Of a DNA stretch of 64,000 bases, positions 27,371-39,870 are shown piece after piece. Numbering within the stretch: the stretch's first letter is position 1; each line of letters opens with the position of its first letter. The translations under genes were made by a program, and so were the position numbers. Source of the DNA: Adiantum capillus-veneris (lineage: Eukaryota; Streptophyta; Polypodiopsida; Polypodiales; Pteridaceae); assembly GCA_014529385.2 (NCBI GenBank), contig CM043971.1, positions 93,340,840-93,404,839 of the forward strand, given 5' to 3'. The notes beneath the pieces were generated by a model. It had not been told where the DNA came from. It ran no database searches and saw nothing but the letters and a program-made list of their open reading frames with translations.

Positions 27371-29084
27371 ACGATGCGAGTGGGTGGCAATGCCTTGGTC
27401 TATATGGATGCCAAAGGAGGTGGCACATGCAATCACCTATGCTTTCACCTTGAAGGCATGTTTCCTTATGCTATAGAGTATGGTGTGGCAAGGAAACTCA
27501 ATGAACCGGATGCAAATGCCAAATGTGGTTCCCTGTTCAAAGCACAAGAAGTTGTTGATTGACTTTCTGTCCAAAATGTCATCTCTTGGAACACGTTCGT
27601 GGAAGGATATTCCTAACATGGCTATGGCAAGAAAGCTCTTGGATTTTTTAAGCGGGCTCAAAAGGAAGGCCTTATACAAGACCTTGACATGGGTGAGTGA
27701 ATTCAAGATGAGATGCTAGTCAGGGGACTGTTGGAGAATGATTGTGTGTTTTCCAATGCATTATTGATATGTATGACAAATATGTGCCCAATGGGATTTG
27801 GGGAAAGGGCCCCATGATTGGATTGCAGGTACAATGACAATGCAATACAAAGAGACCAGGATGTATGTGGAAGTGGAAGCAAAAGGGACACTAAGCATGA
27901 TCAGCCAAAGTAGCGCTAAGCCATGCGAATTAGAGCTGCTTGGTGGTTTTTTGAAGCCAGATGTGGGTTCACGTAGGTCATGCCACATAGAACAGCGGAG
28001 TATGCTACTGATGCAGCCATAGATGGCCGATGGGTCCCCCCTTGACAATAGGAGCATGCATACATGTAATGGACAATATAGGGTTGAGCAAAGCTCGTTC
28101 AAAACTGCCGCTGTGCACACACAAGGCACTGTGGCAGGATCTATTTATGGTTTTCTTGTTGTTTTAGCATCCAAAGACTTACCTTTTCTACACTAGCTGC
28201 TCTAATACCGTGGGTGATTTTCACAAGCTTTCTAAGACGGAGCAACCTTTATGGCTTTTCTGGTGCAATGTCGGCCTTTACTGATGGTGGTGTGGTCATA
28301 CTGGCGAGGACCAACAAAGATTCAAGTGATGAGTCCTTTGCAATAAGTGGATTTTAGAAGCATTCATGGGCATGGCTAGCTTCATTGTAGTTGAGCTGCT
28401 TGTTATGCCTCGCAGGGCTGCAGGGGTAGTCAAAATTGAGATGATTTCAAATAAAAAGCCATGTGATTGCCATGCTATTGATGTTTTCAGAGTTGCGGTG
28501 TGCGAAGTGCTACGCCTTAGTAGTGGTTGGCTTGTGAAGCTACGACAAAATCCATTAAGGTGCTCACTTGCCTGCGTGCAAGAGTTGGTAAAGGAAGCAA
28601 TAGAAGAGCCACTATTTTGGTACTCAGCTTTCCCTTCACGAAGCTATTAGAAATACAGGGCCAAATGGTGGATTTGCTGCATTTTAGTGTATGCGCATTT
28701 GAGACGATTGTGGAAACTCTTAGAAATGCAAACATGGGCACTCAAGTGCTGATCATCACATTTCAGCCATACTTCTACTTCTGTTTTCCCTGTTCTTAGC
28801 CCACCAAGGGCTCTGACATTGATTCCCCATCCTCCCTACACCATGTACACTGTTTTGGAATCTGTGGGGAGCGTACAAGCACGCTGAAAATCGCTGGATA
28901 GTGGAATGCACAATGATTGTGGGATTTGCCCAATAGGGGCATAGCCAGCACATTCTTGGCAGATGCACTAATGCTGGATTTTCCCAATAGGGGCAGCGCC
29001 AGTATGCACCAGGTTGTTTCCACCGGGATGTTTCATGATTAGTTGATGCACAAATTGCTGGATTTTCCCAAGAGGGGCAGTGTC
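27371..29084 (+). pseudogene. PLS-type PPR pseudogene fragments
   Basis: Plus-strand translation in shifting frames gives PPR signatures: NALVYM at about 27,390, AFTLKAC-like text at 27,440, VISWNTF..GYSQHGYGKKALGFF in pieces at 27,575-27,655, and GLLENDCVFSNALL at about 27,730. PPR proteins bind organellar RNA in plants; here every copy has many stops and shifts. 28,000-28,900 is less clear. At 28,918-29,075, two to three copies of a GGATTTTCCCAATAGGGGCAG unit occur. No complete PPR gene can be built. Confidence 0.7.
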
Positions 29085-30522
29085 AGTAGGCGCAGGGTTG
29101 TTTCCACCTATGCTTGAACCTTGAAGGCGTGTGGCTCTCTCATGCTTGAGAGAATTCACAATGAGAATGGTAGGTAGGGGCAATTGCAAATACTCATCCT
29201 TGGAAATGCATTTGTCACTTTGTATGCCACATGTGGTCCCTTTATGAAAGAATGAAAAGTTGTTGGTGAACTTTTGTTGGCCCAACATGGTTGTGGCAAG
29301 GAAGTTCTGTGCCACATATGCGCAAAAAAGGCCTCTCTTTGGATGCAATCACCTATGTTTGCACATTGGAGGAATGTGGCCTTATGCTACCTAACATGGT
29401 GTGGCAAGCAGGTTCTATGGACTGGATGAAAATGCCAAAGGTGGTCCCATTATCAAAGCATTAGAACTTGTTAATGAGCTGTCTAGTGAAAATCTCGTCT
29501 CCTGGATGCGTTCATTGTAGGATATTCCCAACATGGCTATTGCAAGGAAGCACTACGATGTTTTAACCAGATATGAAGGCAAAAACTTTCTTCAAATGCA
29601 ATCACCTATTCTTGCACCTTGAAGGGGTGTGTCCCTACACAACATCTTCATATGGGTGAGAGAACTCATGATGAGATTGCTAGCCAAGAGGTGTCGAAAA
29701 CACATGTGCCAAATGTGGTGCCCTTGTGAATGAACTTGATGAGCTCTTTGTACAAAATATTGTTTCTAGGAATGCAAGATATGCCCAACATGGTTGTGGC
29801 AAGAAAACTCTGTGTTGTTTTCATCGGATGTGAAGGGAGGGGCTCTACAGATAGAATCAGCCATGCTTGCCCTTATGTCTCCCTACAAAGTGTGGCAAGG
29901 TAATTTCTCTAACCAGAAAAATTCCAAATATGGTGCCGCTATCAAAGCATGAAAAGTTCTATTGATGAGCTTTCTATCCAAAGTTGCATCTCTTGGAACC
30001 CATTCATTACAGGATATGTACAACACAGGTGTTGCAAAGAACCTCCAGGCTGTTTTAACTGGATAGGAAGGAAAGTCCTTTCTCCAAATGCAATCACCTA
30101 TGCTTGCACCTTGAGAGGTATGTGGCCCTACATAGATTTTCACATGCGTGAGAAAATTCATGATGAGATTGCTAATCAGGGGTTGTTGTAAAAACATGCT
30201 GTGCTTGGCAATGCGTTGGTCTATATGTATGCCAGAAGGCATGTGCAATTACCTATGCTTTCACCTTGAAGGCGTGTGTCCTTATGCTACTGAGCATGTT
30301 GTAGCAAGGAAGCGCTGAGATGTTTTAAGCCCAACTTGGCTCTAACAAGGAAGCTCTGTACTACTTTCACCAGCTGCGAACAGAAGGTCTCTCTCTAGAT
30401 GCAATCGCCTATGCTTCCTACTTGAAGGACAAGGCATCTCTCTAGATGCTATCACCTATGGTTTCACCTTGAAGGCCTAAGGTCGAGATGTATACCAGAT
30501 GTGGTGCGATTTTACCAAGGGT
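29085..30522 (+). pseudogene. PPR pseudogene, tandem copy A (about 1.44 kb)
   Basis: It begins with GTGTCAGTAGGCGCAGG and contains YSQHGYCKEALRCF-like, NAITYACTLR (about 30,090), MREKIHDEIANQGLL (about 30,145-30,188) and AVLGNALVYMYA (about 30,197-30,230), all classic plant PLS-type PPR text. Frames are broken repeatedly. The next copy starts with the same sequence at 30,523. Confidence 0.8.
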
Positions 30523-31670
30523 AGTGTCAGTAGGCGCAGGGGTTGTTTCCACCTATGCTTGAACGTTGAAGGTGTGTGGCTCTCTCATGTGCTTCAGAGA
30601 ATTCACAATGAGAATGGTAGGTAGGGGCAGTTGCAAATACTCATCCTTGGAAATGCATTTGTCACTTTGTATGCCACATGTGGTCCCTTTATGAAAGAAT
30701 GAAAAGTTGTTGGTGAGCTTTTGTTGGCCCAACATGGTTGTGGCAAGGAAGGTCTGTGTCACATATATGCAAAAAAGGCCTCTCTCTGGATGCAATCACC
30801 TATGTTTGCACATTGGAGGAATGTGGCCTTATGTTACCTAACATGGTGTGGCAAGCAGGTTTTAAGAATTGGATGCAAATGCCAAATGTGGTCCTATTAT
30901 CAAAGCATTAGAACTTCTTGATGAGCTGTTTAGTGAAAATCTCATCTCCTAGATGCGTTCATTGTAGCATATTCCCAACATGGCTATTGCAAGGAAGCAC
31001 TAGGATGTTTTAACTAGATATGAAGGCAACAAATTTCTTCAAATGCAATCACCTATGCTTGCACCTTGAAGGGGTGCCCTACACAACATGTTCATATGGG
31101 TGAGAGAACTCATGATGAGATTGCTAGCCAAGAGGTGTTGGAAACACATGTGCCAAATGTGGTGCCCTTATGAATGAACTTGATGAGCTCTTTGTAAAAA
31201 ATATTGTGTCTAGGAATGCAAGATATGCCCAACATGGTTGTGGCAATAAAGATCTGTGTTGTTTTCATTGGATGCGAAGGGAGGGGGCTCTCTACAAATA
31301 CAATCAGCTATGCTTGCCCTACATGGTGTGGCAAGGAAACTTCTCGAAACCAGAAAAATTCCAAATTTGGTGCCACTATCAAAGCATGGAAATTTCTATT
31401 GATGAGCTTTCTATCCAAAATTGCGTCTCTTGGAATGCATTAATTGCAGGATATGTACAACACATATGCTGCAAAGAACATCCAGGATGTTTTAATCGGA
31501 TATGAAGGAAAGTCCTTTCTCCAAATGCAATAACCTATGCTTGCACCTTGAGAGGTATGTGGCCCTACATAGATTTTCACATGCGTGAGAAAATTCATGA
31601 TGAGATTGCTAATCAGGGGTTGTTGGAAAAACATGTTGTGCTTGGCAATGCGTTGGTCTCTGCCCTTGTG
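30523..31670 (+). pseudogene. PPR pseudogene, tandem copy B (partial)
   Basis: Nearly the same sequence as copy A, offset by about 1,437-1,445 bp (GAAAGTCCTTTCTCCAAATG at 30,071 and 31,508). It contains the same TYACTLRGMW and MREKIHDEIANQGLLEKHVVLGNALV-type stretches with stops and shifts. It ends near 31,670, short of the full copy-A length, next to the AT-rich PIF1 island. Confidence 0.8.
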
Positions 31671-31747
31671 AGGGGGATGGAGGTTGCATCCAGAGAGTAC
31701 TAAAATGGGGGTAGCCGGTCCATACTAAAGCCATGTAGCTAAAACCA

Positions 31748-32900
31748 AGATGCCATCTTTGCATACCAAAAACATAGGAGTCCTCCTTACAGCAACCACA
31801 GGAGTAGCAGCTACAAGACTTAGTCGATTAGCATGTACTTCACATTATTATTTTTGTTTACTTAATAAAAATCAAGTATTTCGTTCTAATTTAGAACCAA
31901 ATGATATTTGTTCAATTAAAATAAGATCTTCGGATGTAATTATAATTGATGAATTCTCAATGAGACATCACAAATATTACATACAATTATACTCCAAATT
32001 TCAGAAGCTTATAATTTATCTATGCTAAAAATATTTAACACTAAAAAATTACTTCTATTTGGAGATATAGCGCAATTGCCTGCAATATATAATTGTAAAA
32101 ATAAAGACTTGATATGCCAAAAATGTGTAATAACAAATTCTACATTTTGGAAATTAGCTATACACCACACATTATATACCTCAATACATCATTGTTCAGA
32201 TCCAGACTTCATTGAATTCTTAAATATAATCAAACAAAGTAAACCATTTAAATCACAATTAGATAAATACTTAAAAGATACATTTATACAGGAAAAAGAT
32301 TTAGAACAATATATAGATAAAGACACAACTATATTATGTGCACATAATAAAGATGTCATATACTATAATGACCTCATATTATTAAAGATATTCAACCATT
32401 CCAATATATTCAATATAGATATTGCTACAACAACACATCATATACCAGAACTACAACATTGGATAAATGATACAGAATTTCATACCCTATCCAAAGTAGC
32501 AATAGGGGCATTAGTAATGTTTACACAAACATTGATCTAGCAATAGGTATATCTAATGGAACTTTTGGGACAGTCGTAGATATTAAATATAACAATATAA
32601 CATCTATTTTAACAAAACTTATAATACGTGTAAATCATACACAACAAAATGTAACTATTAGAAGATCTAAATACCAAAAAAAGACATACAATGGAACATG
32701 GTATCATAAAACATCTTTTCCACTAACACTAGTATATGCAATGACTGGACATAAATCCCAGGGATGTACTATCTTTGGTAAGTCATTGTTAATAATTCGA
32801 AAATGTTTTTCTCATGGACTATTATATGTCATGTTGTCTCGATCGACTAATCAAAAGAACATAAAAATATTGAATTCAATAACAATCGACGATTTCTAAA
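31748..32900 (+). pseudogene. PIF1-like DNA helicase, broken
   Basis: The frame opens with LLTATTGVAATRLSR (post-Walker-A region of PIF1 helicases; the Walker A itself is not seen upstream), then VIIIDEFSM (31,935-31,962, Walker B), a frame change near 31,985, LLLFGDIAQLPAI (about 32,050-32,085, helicase motif III), a further shift near 32,526, NGTFGTVVDI, TLVYAMTGHKSQGCTI (about 32,738-32,772) and YVMLSRSTNQKN (motif VI, about 32,825-32,860), ending at TAA at 32,897-32,899. Order and spacing match PIF1/RecD-like helicases, which are found in Helitrons, in large DNA viruses and in the nucleus. The coding sequence is very AT-rich, unlike its neighbours. No Rep domain is seen. Two frameshifts and a missing N-terminus make it a probable pseudogene. 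Confidence 0.8.
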
Positions 32901-33179
32901 TACAAGTAATAAACCAGTATATATATGAAGATTATTGACTTACAAAAGTATACTCCAAAGATTAAAACAGAGGTAGCGTAAACTTATCTATTTTATATCA
33001 AACTTAAGGTGCTATAATTTATTACTAGATTGATATAAAAAAATATTAATAGATTCATTTTTATATTTTTCAGATTGAAAGCTAAACAATATGGAGGTAA
33101 GCTTATATCTCTAATCACATACTTCAATATTTATAACCTTAAATGTATAAATTGTGTTAAAATATATTAGGTCTTCAAT

Positions 33180-34131
33180 TCTATCAAAGATAAAGCAAAA
33201 GCCACAATTGACCTAAGAAAAAGAACAAGAAGAGCAACGAAAATAAAAAAGGCAACATAGAGAAAACTTCTTCTTAAGAATCAAACAACTTAAATATGCA
33301 TATATCTCGGGACGTGATCCAATAAATTACATTTATGGCCGGCCATCATATGATGAGCTAAAACAATATATAGACGCAGCCGACAATATGTTTCAAACAT
33401 GGAAAAAAACACATACTACTAAAGAACTCCCTACAGATGGTAAATAATTCAGCTTATGTTTTAAAAATTTACTTCTATTATTCATAATTTCAAATATAAT
33501 TAATTCAAATACAATTACTTTGCAGGTCTAACAATACGAATTCTTAAGATATTCAAAGAAGATTTACCAAATGAAGATATAATGCTTGAGCGATACGAAG
33601 CTCAAGCTTTACTAGATAAACACACGAATGGAATTTCAGCATATGCTATGAACTTATTGCATTTTGGCTACAACATTCCATTAGACTCTTTGAAAACTCT
33701 TGATAATAGACTAGCTTCAATCATTCTAAAAGAGTATGAGCAACTATACAACGTAAAAAACAAACAAGATCCAATCACTTTGGAGAGCATTACAGCATCA
33801 CTAGATATGGAATTTACACGAAGACAATATGGCACTACTTGCAAATTTTCATTACTATGAATCAAAGCAATGGTATAAAATCATAATTTCTTCTCTATTT
33901 ATAAATGATTATATTCTTCAAACTAAACAAAAAATTACATACCATTGTTTATAGATACGGATATAGCTAATAAAGGAGAATCATCTTTGCAATCAACTTC
34001 AATACCTATAGATATTCCATCCACCAGTCAAGGTACAATTATTACTTCAAAAATTCACATTTTACTCAAATACCAACAAGTTCAATAATATTTTAAATCA
34101 ATTATCAACATAGTCAAATAATGCATTCTCA

Positions 34132-34165
<34 letters not shown>

Positions 34166-34684
34166 CCCAAATGTGAAACCATTGTTTACTTTAAAATAAC
34201 AATCTATATTTTAAAATTTTTAAATACATTTTAAATACCTTATATATTTATACTAAAACTCATAAAAGTTTATAGAAAATCATTTCAAAAGAATCTAATT
34301 TGTTTTTTCTTTACAGAAACAAAGTCTCCCCAAAAATCAACAACTCCAGAAAATAAAAGTAAGATTTTTATTTATAAATTACAATGTATAATAAATAAAT
34401 ATATATATATTGGACAAATAAATAATCTAAAAAGAAGGATTTTACAACATAAAAAACAACCTACTAAATTGATGATAACTAACATTAGCAGATACAAGCC
34501 GTTCAACAAAAAGTTCACAATCGAAATTATAGATTCAACAACAATAAAGGACAAAGCAAATCATTTAAAAACACTTTATATTAAGAAATTTAGATCAATT
34601 AATCCAAATGAAAACAACGTTTTTTCCGAAAATCCTTCTTCTTTTAATAAATACTATTACCTTAAAAAAATAGATTTTATATAA
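33180..34684 (+). CDS. Spliced GIY-YIG-domain gene, AT-rich
   Basis: Exons can be joined in phase. The first coding piece (about 33,265-33,439) ends GAT G|GTAAAT. An exon after ACTTTGCAG (33,526) carries ...IRILKIFKEDLPNEDIML and ERYEAQALLD to 33,858. An exon after TTTATAG (33,954) ends AGTCAAG|GTACAA at about 34,032. The last exon, after CTTTACAG (34,316), ends at TAA 34,682-34,684. The last exon reads FIYKLQ...YIYIGQINNLKRRILQHK (34,360-34,455), a typical GIY-YIG nuclease core with its two Tyr motifs and the Arg. The usual downstream catalytic Glu is not obvious (KTLYIKKF in its place). The 33,860 stop must be spliced around or is a lesion, and 33,200-33,290 has stops in the working frame. 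The order after PIF1 suggests one mobile or viral-derived unit. Confidence 0.5.
34134..34163. repeat. (CT)n microsatellite, about 30 bp
   Basis: Alternating CT inside the intron of the GIY-YIG gene. Confidence 0.95.
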
Positions 34685-34708
34685 TTTAAAGGGTTGTTAT
34701 CTCTTTTC

Positions 34709-34710
<2 letters not shown>

Positions 34711-34749
<39 letters not shown>
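34711..34749. repeat. (CT)n microsatellite, about 39 bp, at the right edge of the AT-rich island
   Basis: Alternating CT ending in CTAG followed by T. It lies 26 bp after the GIY-YIG stop. Confidence 0.95.
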
Positions 34750-37139
34750 GTACTAAAGCTGCCCTAAAGATACACAACCAAAATACTTCTAATAAACATA
34801 AAGTGTTGATTTTAGAAAATTTTATTCAAAAAAAATATATTATAGACGTAATCTATTGCAAAAATGTATACATTTCACATTAAATTTAACCCTACACAAC
34901 AACTTCACACTCAACCATTAGTTAACTGTCCCATACTAGTTTTATAAAGAGAATTAAATAGAACTAACACCATATACTTACCTACTTACCTGTTGTGGCC
35001 GGTGATGGCCTTGAAGGCGACAACATTGACTTGGTGGGCTCCTGCTTGGCGTGCAGTAGCGGAGGGAGGAGAGAAGGTTAGAGAGAGAGAGAGAGAGAGA
35101 GAATGATTGCGTGGACAACGCTGACGTGGCTGGCCTGGCGCGCACTGAATGGCGAACTCTGGTTAGGCAGGCTGGTGGGGTCTGGGCTGAGAGGCACGTG
35201 GGGTCCGGGCTGGCATCGTGACAGTGAGAGAGAGAGAGACTAGGGAGAGAGTAGGCGGGATGCAGTCGCCTGAAGACAAAGAGGGTCAGCGGCAGGGCGA
35301 GGAGAGAGGGTACGTGAGTAGGGGGAGGGTGTGTGTGTGATTGTGGGTGGCCTTAATGGCACTAGACATAGAGGGAGAGAGGGCAGTGGGTACATGACAT
35401 AGGGGGTAGGAGAGAGAAAAAGGGAGAGATAGAGAGAGGAAGTGAGAGAGTGTTGATAATCGCTAGAGAGAGTGAGGGGGATGAGAGATAATAATCGCTA
35501 GTTGGAGGGGAGAGGAGAGAGAGTGGCAATTAGAGAGAGAGAGAGAGAGAGAGAGGGATTGTGTGTGGGGTGGCATTCACGCGCCACGAAACGTGAGAAA
35601 GCGACGGTAACAAAATAAGAAGGGAAGATTATTTAAAGGTTGTAGGAAACTATCCTAAGACCGTAAAGTTCTATTCAACGGGCAGAGTTCATGCGTCGAA
35701 AGGCGTAAAAATTATTTTTTTATTATTTTATTTTCAAACATCCAAAAATGCCAAAATTAGGCCGAAAATCACCCGAGAACACAAAAAAATCATCCAAAAA
35801 TTCAAAAAATTCCAAAAAATTCTTGAAAATTTTTAGAAATCTCTAAAGATCATTGAGCAATCACAATTAAACACTTTCAACGTGCATAAACACACCAAAA
35901 ATAGTAGTTTTTATCAAAAATGGCAAATTCGACAAAATCATCTACTCGATCCCCAGAAATAGCAAAACGCTCAAAATTTGGCGAACGAATGCCCAAATGT
36001 GCTTGAAAACATGCATTCAAAACAGCTCGTAGAGATCACACAATATCATTTTTTACAGATTTAAGCAAAAATTAATGCTAGTGCAGCCAAATAAAATCAC
36101 AATAATCACATCAATTCAATTGCCAAATGATATGATCAATAAAATCCAAACTAAGCAATTAAATCGGCAAAATTAGGTCAAAATTTGACACAAATGAAAT
36201 GTATAAATTCCTATTTTGAGCTCAAAAATGCAACAATTAACCATTACACACATTAAATGTGCAATCAAAACTCGAATTAATCATGCATATTAAGCACTTT
36301 TTAGGCGCACACACACTAATAATTGGCAGTTTTTATCAATCTTTAGGTGCGCACACAAAAGGGTTAATGGTCAAAATTGCAATGACCACAACACAAATCA
36401 ATCATCACAATTGAAAAACCATTAAGCAGACATTGTTTTTTAGGTGCACAATCAAGAGAAAAATAGTGCACACACACCTAAAATTAGGCATACACACACT
36501 CAATTAAAATGCACACACTTGCAATTGACCATTCAAGCATGCAATTAGATCAATTAGACATACAATTAGCAACACACATTCACCAATTAGCAATTGAAAC
36601 TTATCAATTTCATACGCCACCAAATCTCAAAAATTTCGGTATTACAATAGCATGAAAATGAACAATTCAAAAATTTTCAAAGCAACATAGCATCAACATT
36701 GCATTGGCATCGACATGGCCTTGTAATTAACATAGCATATCATAGCATAGACATGGTGTTAATTAGCATAGCATTGACATTGCATCATCTTGGAATCTCT
36801 ACACAATTCTACACATGTTTAGATTCTAGGGAGCTTGAGAATACCACCTTGATTATCTTTCCAATGAAGATTGATTGAACGGTTGAAAGCTCCAATCCTT
36901 CGTAGAAAATAGTGTGTAAGTTAGCAAAAATTAGTGAACTTAGCAAGGGATTAGTGTGAAATTAGAGTGTGTAAACACACAATTGGCAAGATACGGTGAC
37001 AAATTAGGGAATAATGAATACATTGCTTCATGCATACACATCCAAAATCCACAAAAACATAAACACACAAGTGAAATTAGTAGTGAAATTAATGAGGAAA
37101 CACATCCGATTATGCCACAATTACACTAGCGTAGGCCAT
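34750..37139. other. Noncoding; purine-rich then AT-rich DNA
   Basis: 35,050-35,560 is strongly purine-rich on the plus strand with (GA)n at 35,081-35,102 and 35,532-35,556. From 35,690 to 37,100 the sequence is A-rich with repeated ACACAC and CAATTAG words and no reading frame. Taken with the primer site at 37,142, this could be the non-coding interior of a minus-strand LTR element. Confidence 0.55.
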
Positions 37140-37141
37140 CG

Positions 37142-37159
37142 TCCCCGGTAATGGCGCCA
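37142..37159 (-). promoter_or_regulatory. Primer-binding site, tRNA-Asp type (minus strand)
   Basis: On the minus strand the sequence is TGGCGCCATTACCGGGGA, matching the complement of the plant tRNA-Asp 3' end (TGGCGCCGTTGCCGGGGA) at 16 of 18 positions. It sits directly next to the LTR end ...CCCCAACA. Confidence 0.75.
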
Positions 37160-37161
37160 AA

Positions 37162-38304
37162 TGTTGGGGATTTCCATCGTTGCATAGCTCCAATGGCCAA
37201 CAAAATTATCAATCCGGAGGGATAAGCTATCCGGCTAGGATATGAAAACACTCACACGGTTAGTGAGCTAATCATGGCAACACAAATGGTGACTCTATAA
37301 GGTGAGCTTCTCGGCCTATGGATGAGCTAAACCACAATGATGGGCAATCTCCACATCCACTTCCCTTCACCTCCAATCAACCCAATCACACACACCAACG
37401 ATTTCAAGACGCACACAACACTAATCCTATCATGCAACACACTAATCGCAAGCACACACACATAGATCTATCGAGCACCACACTCCAATCAAACCTACAT
37501 GCACACACAAGCAAGAGAGTGCAATCACACAAGATTAGAGAGGGATTAACCACTAATTAGTTACGATCTAGCTAATCAAAGCATCATTAGCAATCATAAG
37601 AAGCATGAGAGAGACATAGTGAAACAGAATTAAGCATTTATTAGTGTTAATCAAGTCACATAAGCAAGGAGAAGCTCAAGGACTCCATAGCCACACACCT
37701 CAAGAGCTCTCACCAAAGAGTGCTATCAACAAATGAGCTTGAGAACCCTAATTTCTTTTACACACTGCCTTATATACGTAGGGTAAAAATATGCAATGTC
37801 CGTGCGTCCAAGGCCCTTAGGGCTCCACCACTTACTGAATTTGCTACCTAGGCACACTAACTGATCTATTCTTTAGAGCTTGGAACTCCCATTGAGCCCG
37901 TAACACATTAAAATATTACAATGGCTTGAAATAAATCGAGAATTTACAATACATGACCATTTTGGAAAAATATTGAAAATGTGTAACTCCAATCTTTACT
38001 GCTTCTTTCTGTTGATCTTCGATGTGCATCCGCATGTCTTCAATCTTTAGCAGCTTCTGTTAACTGACGTTGACTCGGTTAACACTTATACTAATTGCAT
38101 TGGCGTTTTTGAAGGTTGCTTCACCCTTTTGACACCCTAAGGTCCTAAGATGCACCTTAGGACCATCTTCATAATCTTGGTCCTACTAAATCCAATGGAC
38201 TCCTCTCTTTGTTTGAGACTCTTGGTCTCCCCTCTCTCTGTCCTCAAAGTGGAGGGAGCTATTTTCGAGGCTCATGTGTGGTGCTTCATTCTCGCCATGA
38301 CACA
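37162..38304 (-). mobile_element. LTR of a minus-strand retrotransposon (outer end tentative)
   Basis: The plus-strand left edge is TGTTGGGGATTTCC at 37,162, two bases from the primer site. Minus-strand TATATAAGG at about 37,766-37,775 is a likely LTR promoter. A matching outer end would be the minus-strand TGTGTCATGG (plus CCATGACACA ending at 38,304), giving about 1.1 kb; this end is a guess because no second LTR or target duplication is seen. The element body would lie to the left (below 37,140) and shows no gag or pol. Confidence 0.5.
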
Positions 38305-39490
38305 ACTAGCATAACATACAAGCTACATTCAACTAGAAGCATAACATGCATGATGAACATTTTTTACTATCAAACAAGCCCCTTCAACACAAAATACTGA
38401 ATGGAAATTCCAAAAATCAAAGAAATCAAACGTTACCAATTGATAGAATGTCCCCTCTTACAATGATGTCAATTTTCATTGATGGTTGCGATTGCAGAGG
38501 TCTGGTTTGCCTACTATATATGCTCTATCAGCTAGCTAGAAACCCCTACTTGCAAATGCCCTTCTTTGCATGGGCCTAGGTTGTCTCAAAAACACGTGGC
38601 TATAGGTCTTTGCTGCACACAGACCTCGATAACCTTGAAAAATGTGATTGCGCCTCACCTACTGCATGCAAGCGTCTTGGCTAGAAAATTGCAGTTTTAG
38701 GTCACCTTTAGAGCGCATGCCATCATGTAGGCTACATGCATGCATATTGCCAAGAAAAAAGGGTCTATAGGCCACCTTCACCTTGCGGAACACCTACCTA
38801 TACGTCTCCCTCTTTGTGCATTCATCAGCTGGTTGAAAAACATAGATGTAGATCACTAGCTGCAAGTCACCTTCGAGACACAGACCTATGCATTAGCTGG
38901 CTAAAAGATGTGGATGTAGGTAAAACTTCAATGTACAGGCCTATTACACACACAAACTTTAGTTTGAAGTGCATGGAAATTTGGTAACTACCTCACATGC
39001 ACTGACAAAACTCGAGTAATTTTGTTTTCCTTGAGCGCTTTACTCCTTACTTGTCTAATATTTTTCCATTCTTAGCTTTTTTGAATTTCTTTGAACGGGT
39101 GTCCCCTTTTCAATTCCGTATGGAAGTGTAGAAATAGTATGGTTTAAAAATCCAAAAAATTCCATATCTTGAATAGTGTATTGAAACAAAAAAAAAGTAT
39201 GCTACATTTGAAGATTATATATTGTTTTGAGTTTAAAAACTTGTAGACCATGGCTTGAAAGGACATTAGCCATCCACTAATGTTAAATAAAGTTATTTTT
39301 TAATTCTCAGTATGCAATAAATCAAGCAAGTAATTTTTATTATAACATATGTATATCATACGCCAAATCGCATACAAGCATGAAAGTATGGTAAATTTAT
39401 CATACGAATATGAAAAACTATGTGCTAATGTTGCAAAAGAGAAGTTTTTATGCCACTTTGTGAGAGTAAACATGCTATCCCCAACCCTAA
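38305..39490. other. Noncoding stretch
   Basis: Short imperfect repeats resembling GCTGGCTAAAAGATGTGGATG and TAGGTCACCTT occur at 38,500-38,960. No gene, RNA or element end can be supported. Confidence 0.5.
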
Positions 39491-39870
39491 CCACGACCCG
39501 AGCTTGGGCAAGAGCTCTTGGATGTCTAAAGTTCACTACCCATTTTACACGGCCAATGAGCTTATGAAGGTTGGCTTCCACATCCTTGTGCCCAAGTTTG
39601 GGCAAGCCGTGTGTAAGGGTAGGTTCAAAGAGCCCTCCGGCAATGCGAGCAATTTTTCCTACCTCCGCCTAGCTAGTTTACACAACATGGAGGTAATAGA
39701 ATTTATATTAAGCATCCCACAAATCCTACCTCTACCTAGCTAGTTCACACAACACGGAGGTAATAGAATTTATATTAAGCGCGTGCAAATTTGGCAACCA
39801 CATGAAACAAACCGGTAGTGTGATCATTGGCCGAATGCGCCATGTGGAGAGCTCAATACTGGCTGCCCGC
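39491..39870. repeat. Duplicated segment alpha, copy 1
   Basis: CGACCCGAGCTTGGGCAAGA...GTTGGCTTCCACATCC...CTACCTCCGCCTAGCTAG matches 43,515-43,810 in the same orientation with scattered differences. Within copy 1 the end part (CACAACACGGAGGTAATAGAA) is itself repeated at about 39,690 and 39,752. Confidence 0.85.

Noticed and set aside
34711-34752. CTAG followed by T as a Helitron 3' end for the PIF1 island
   Set aside because: The four bases end a CT microsatellite, there is no 3' hairpin, and no Rep domain is present.
37318-37560. His/Thr-rich 80-codon ORF
   Set aside because: It lies inside a likely minus-strand LTR, is low in complexity and matches no domain.
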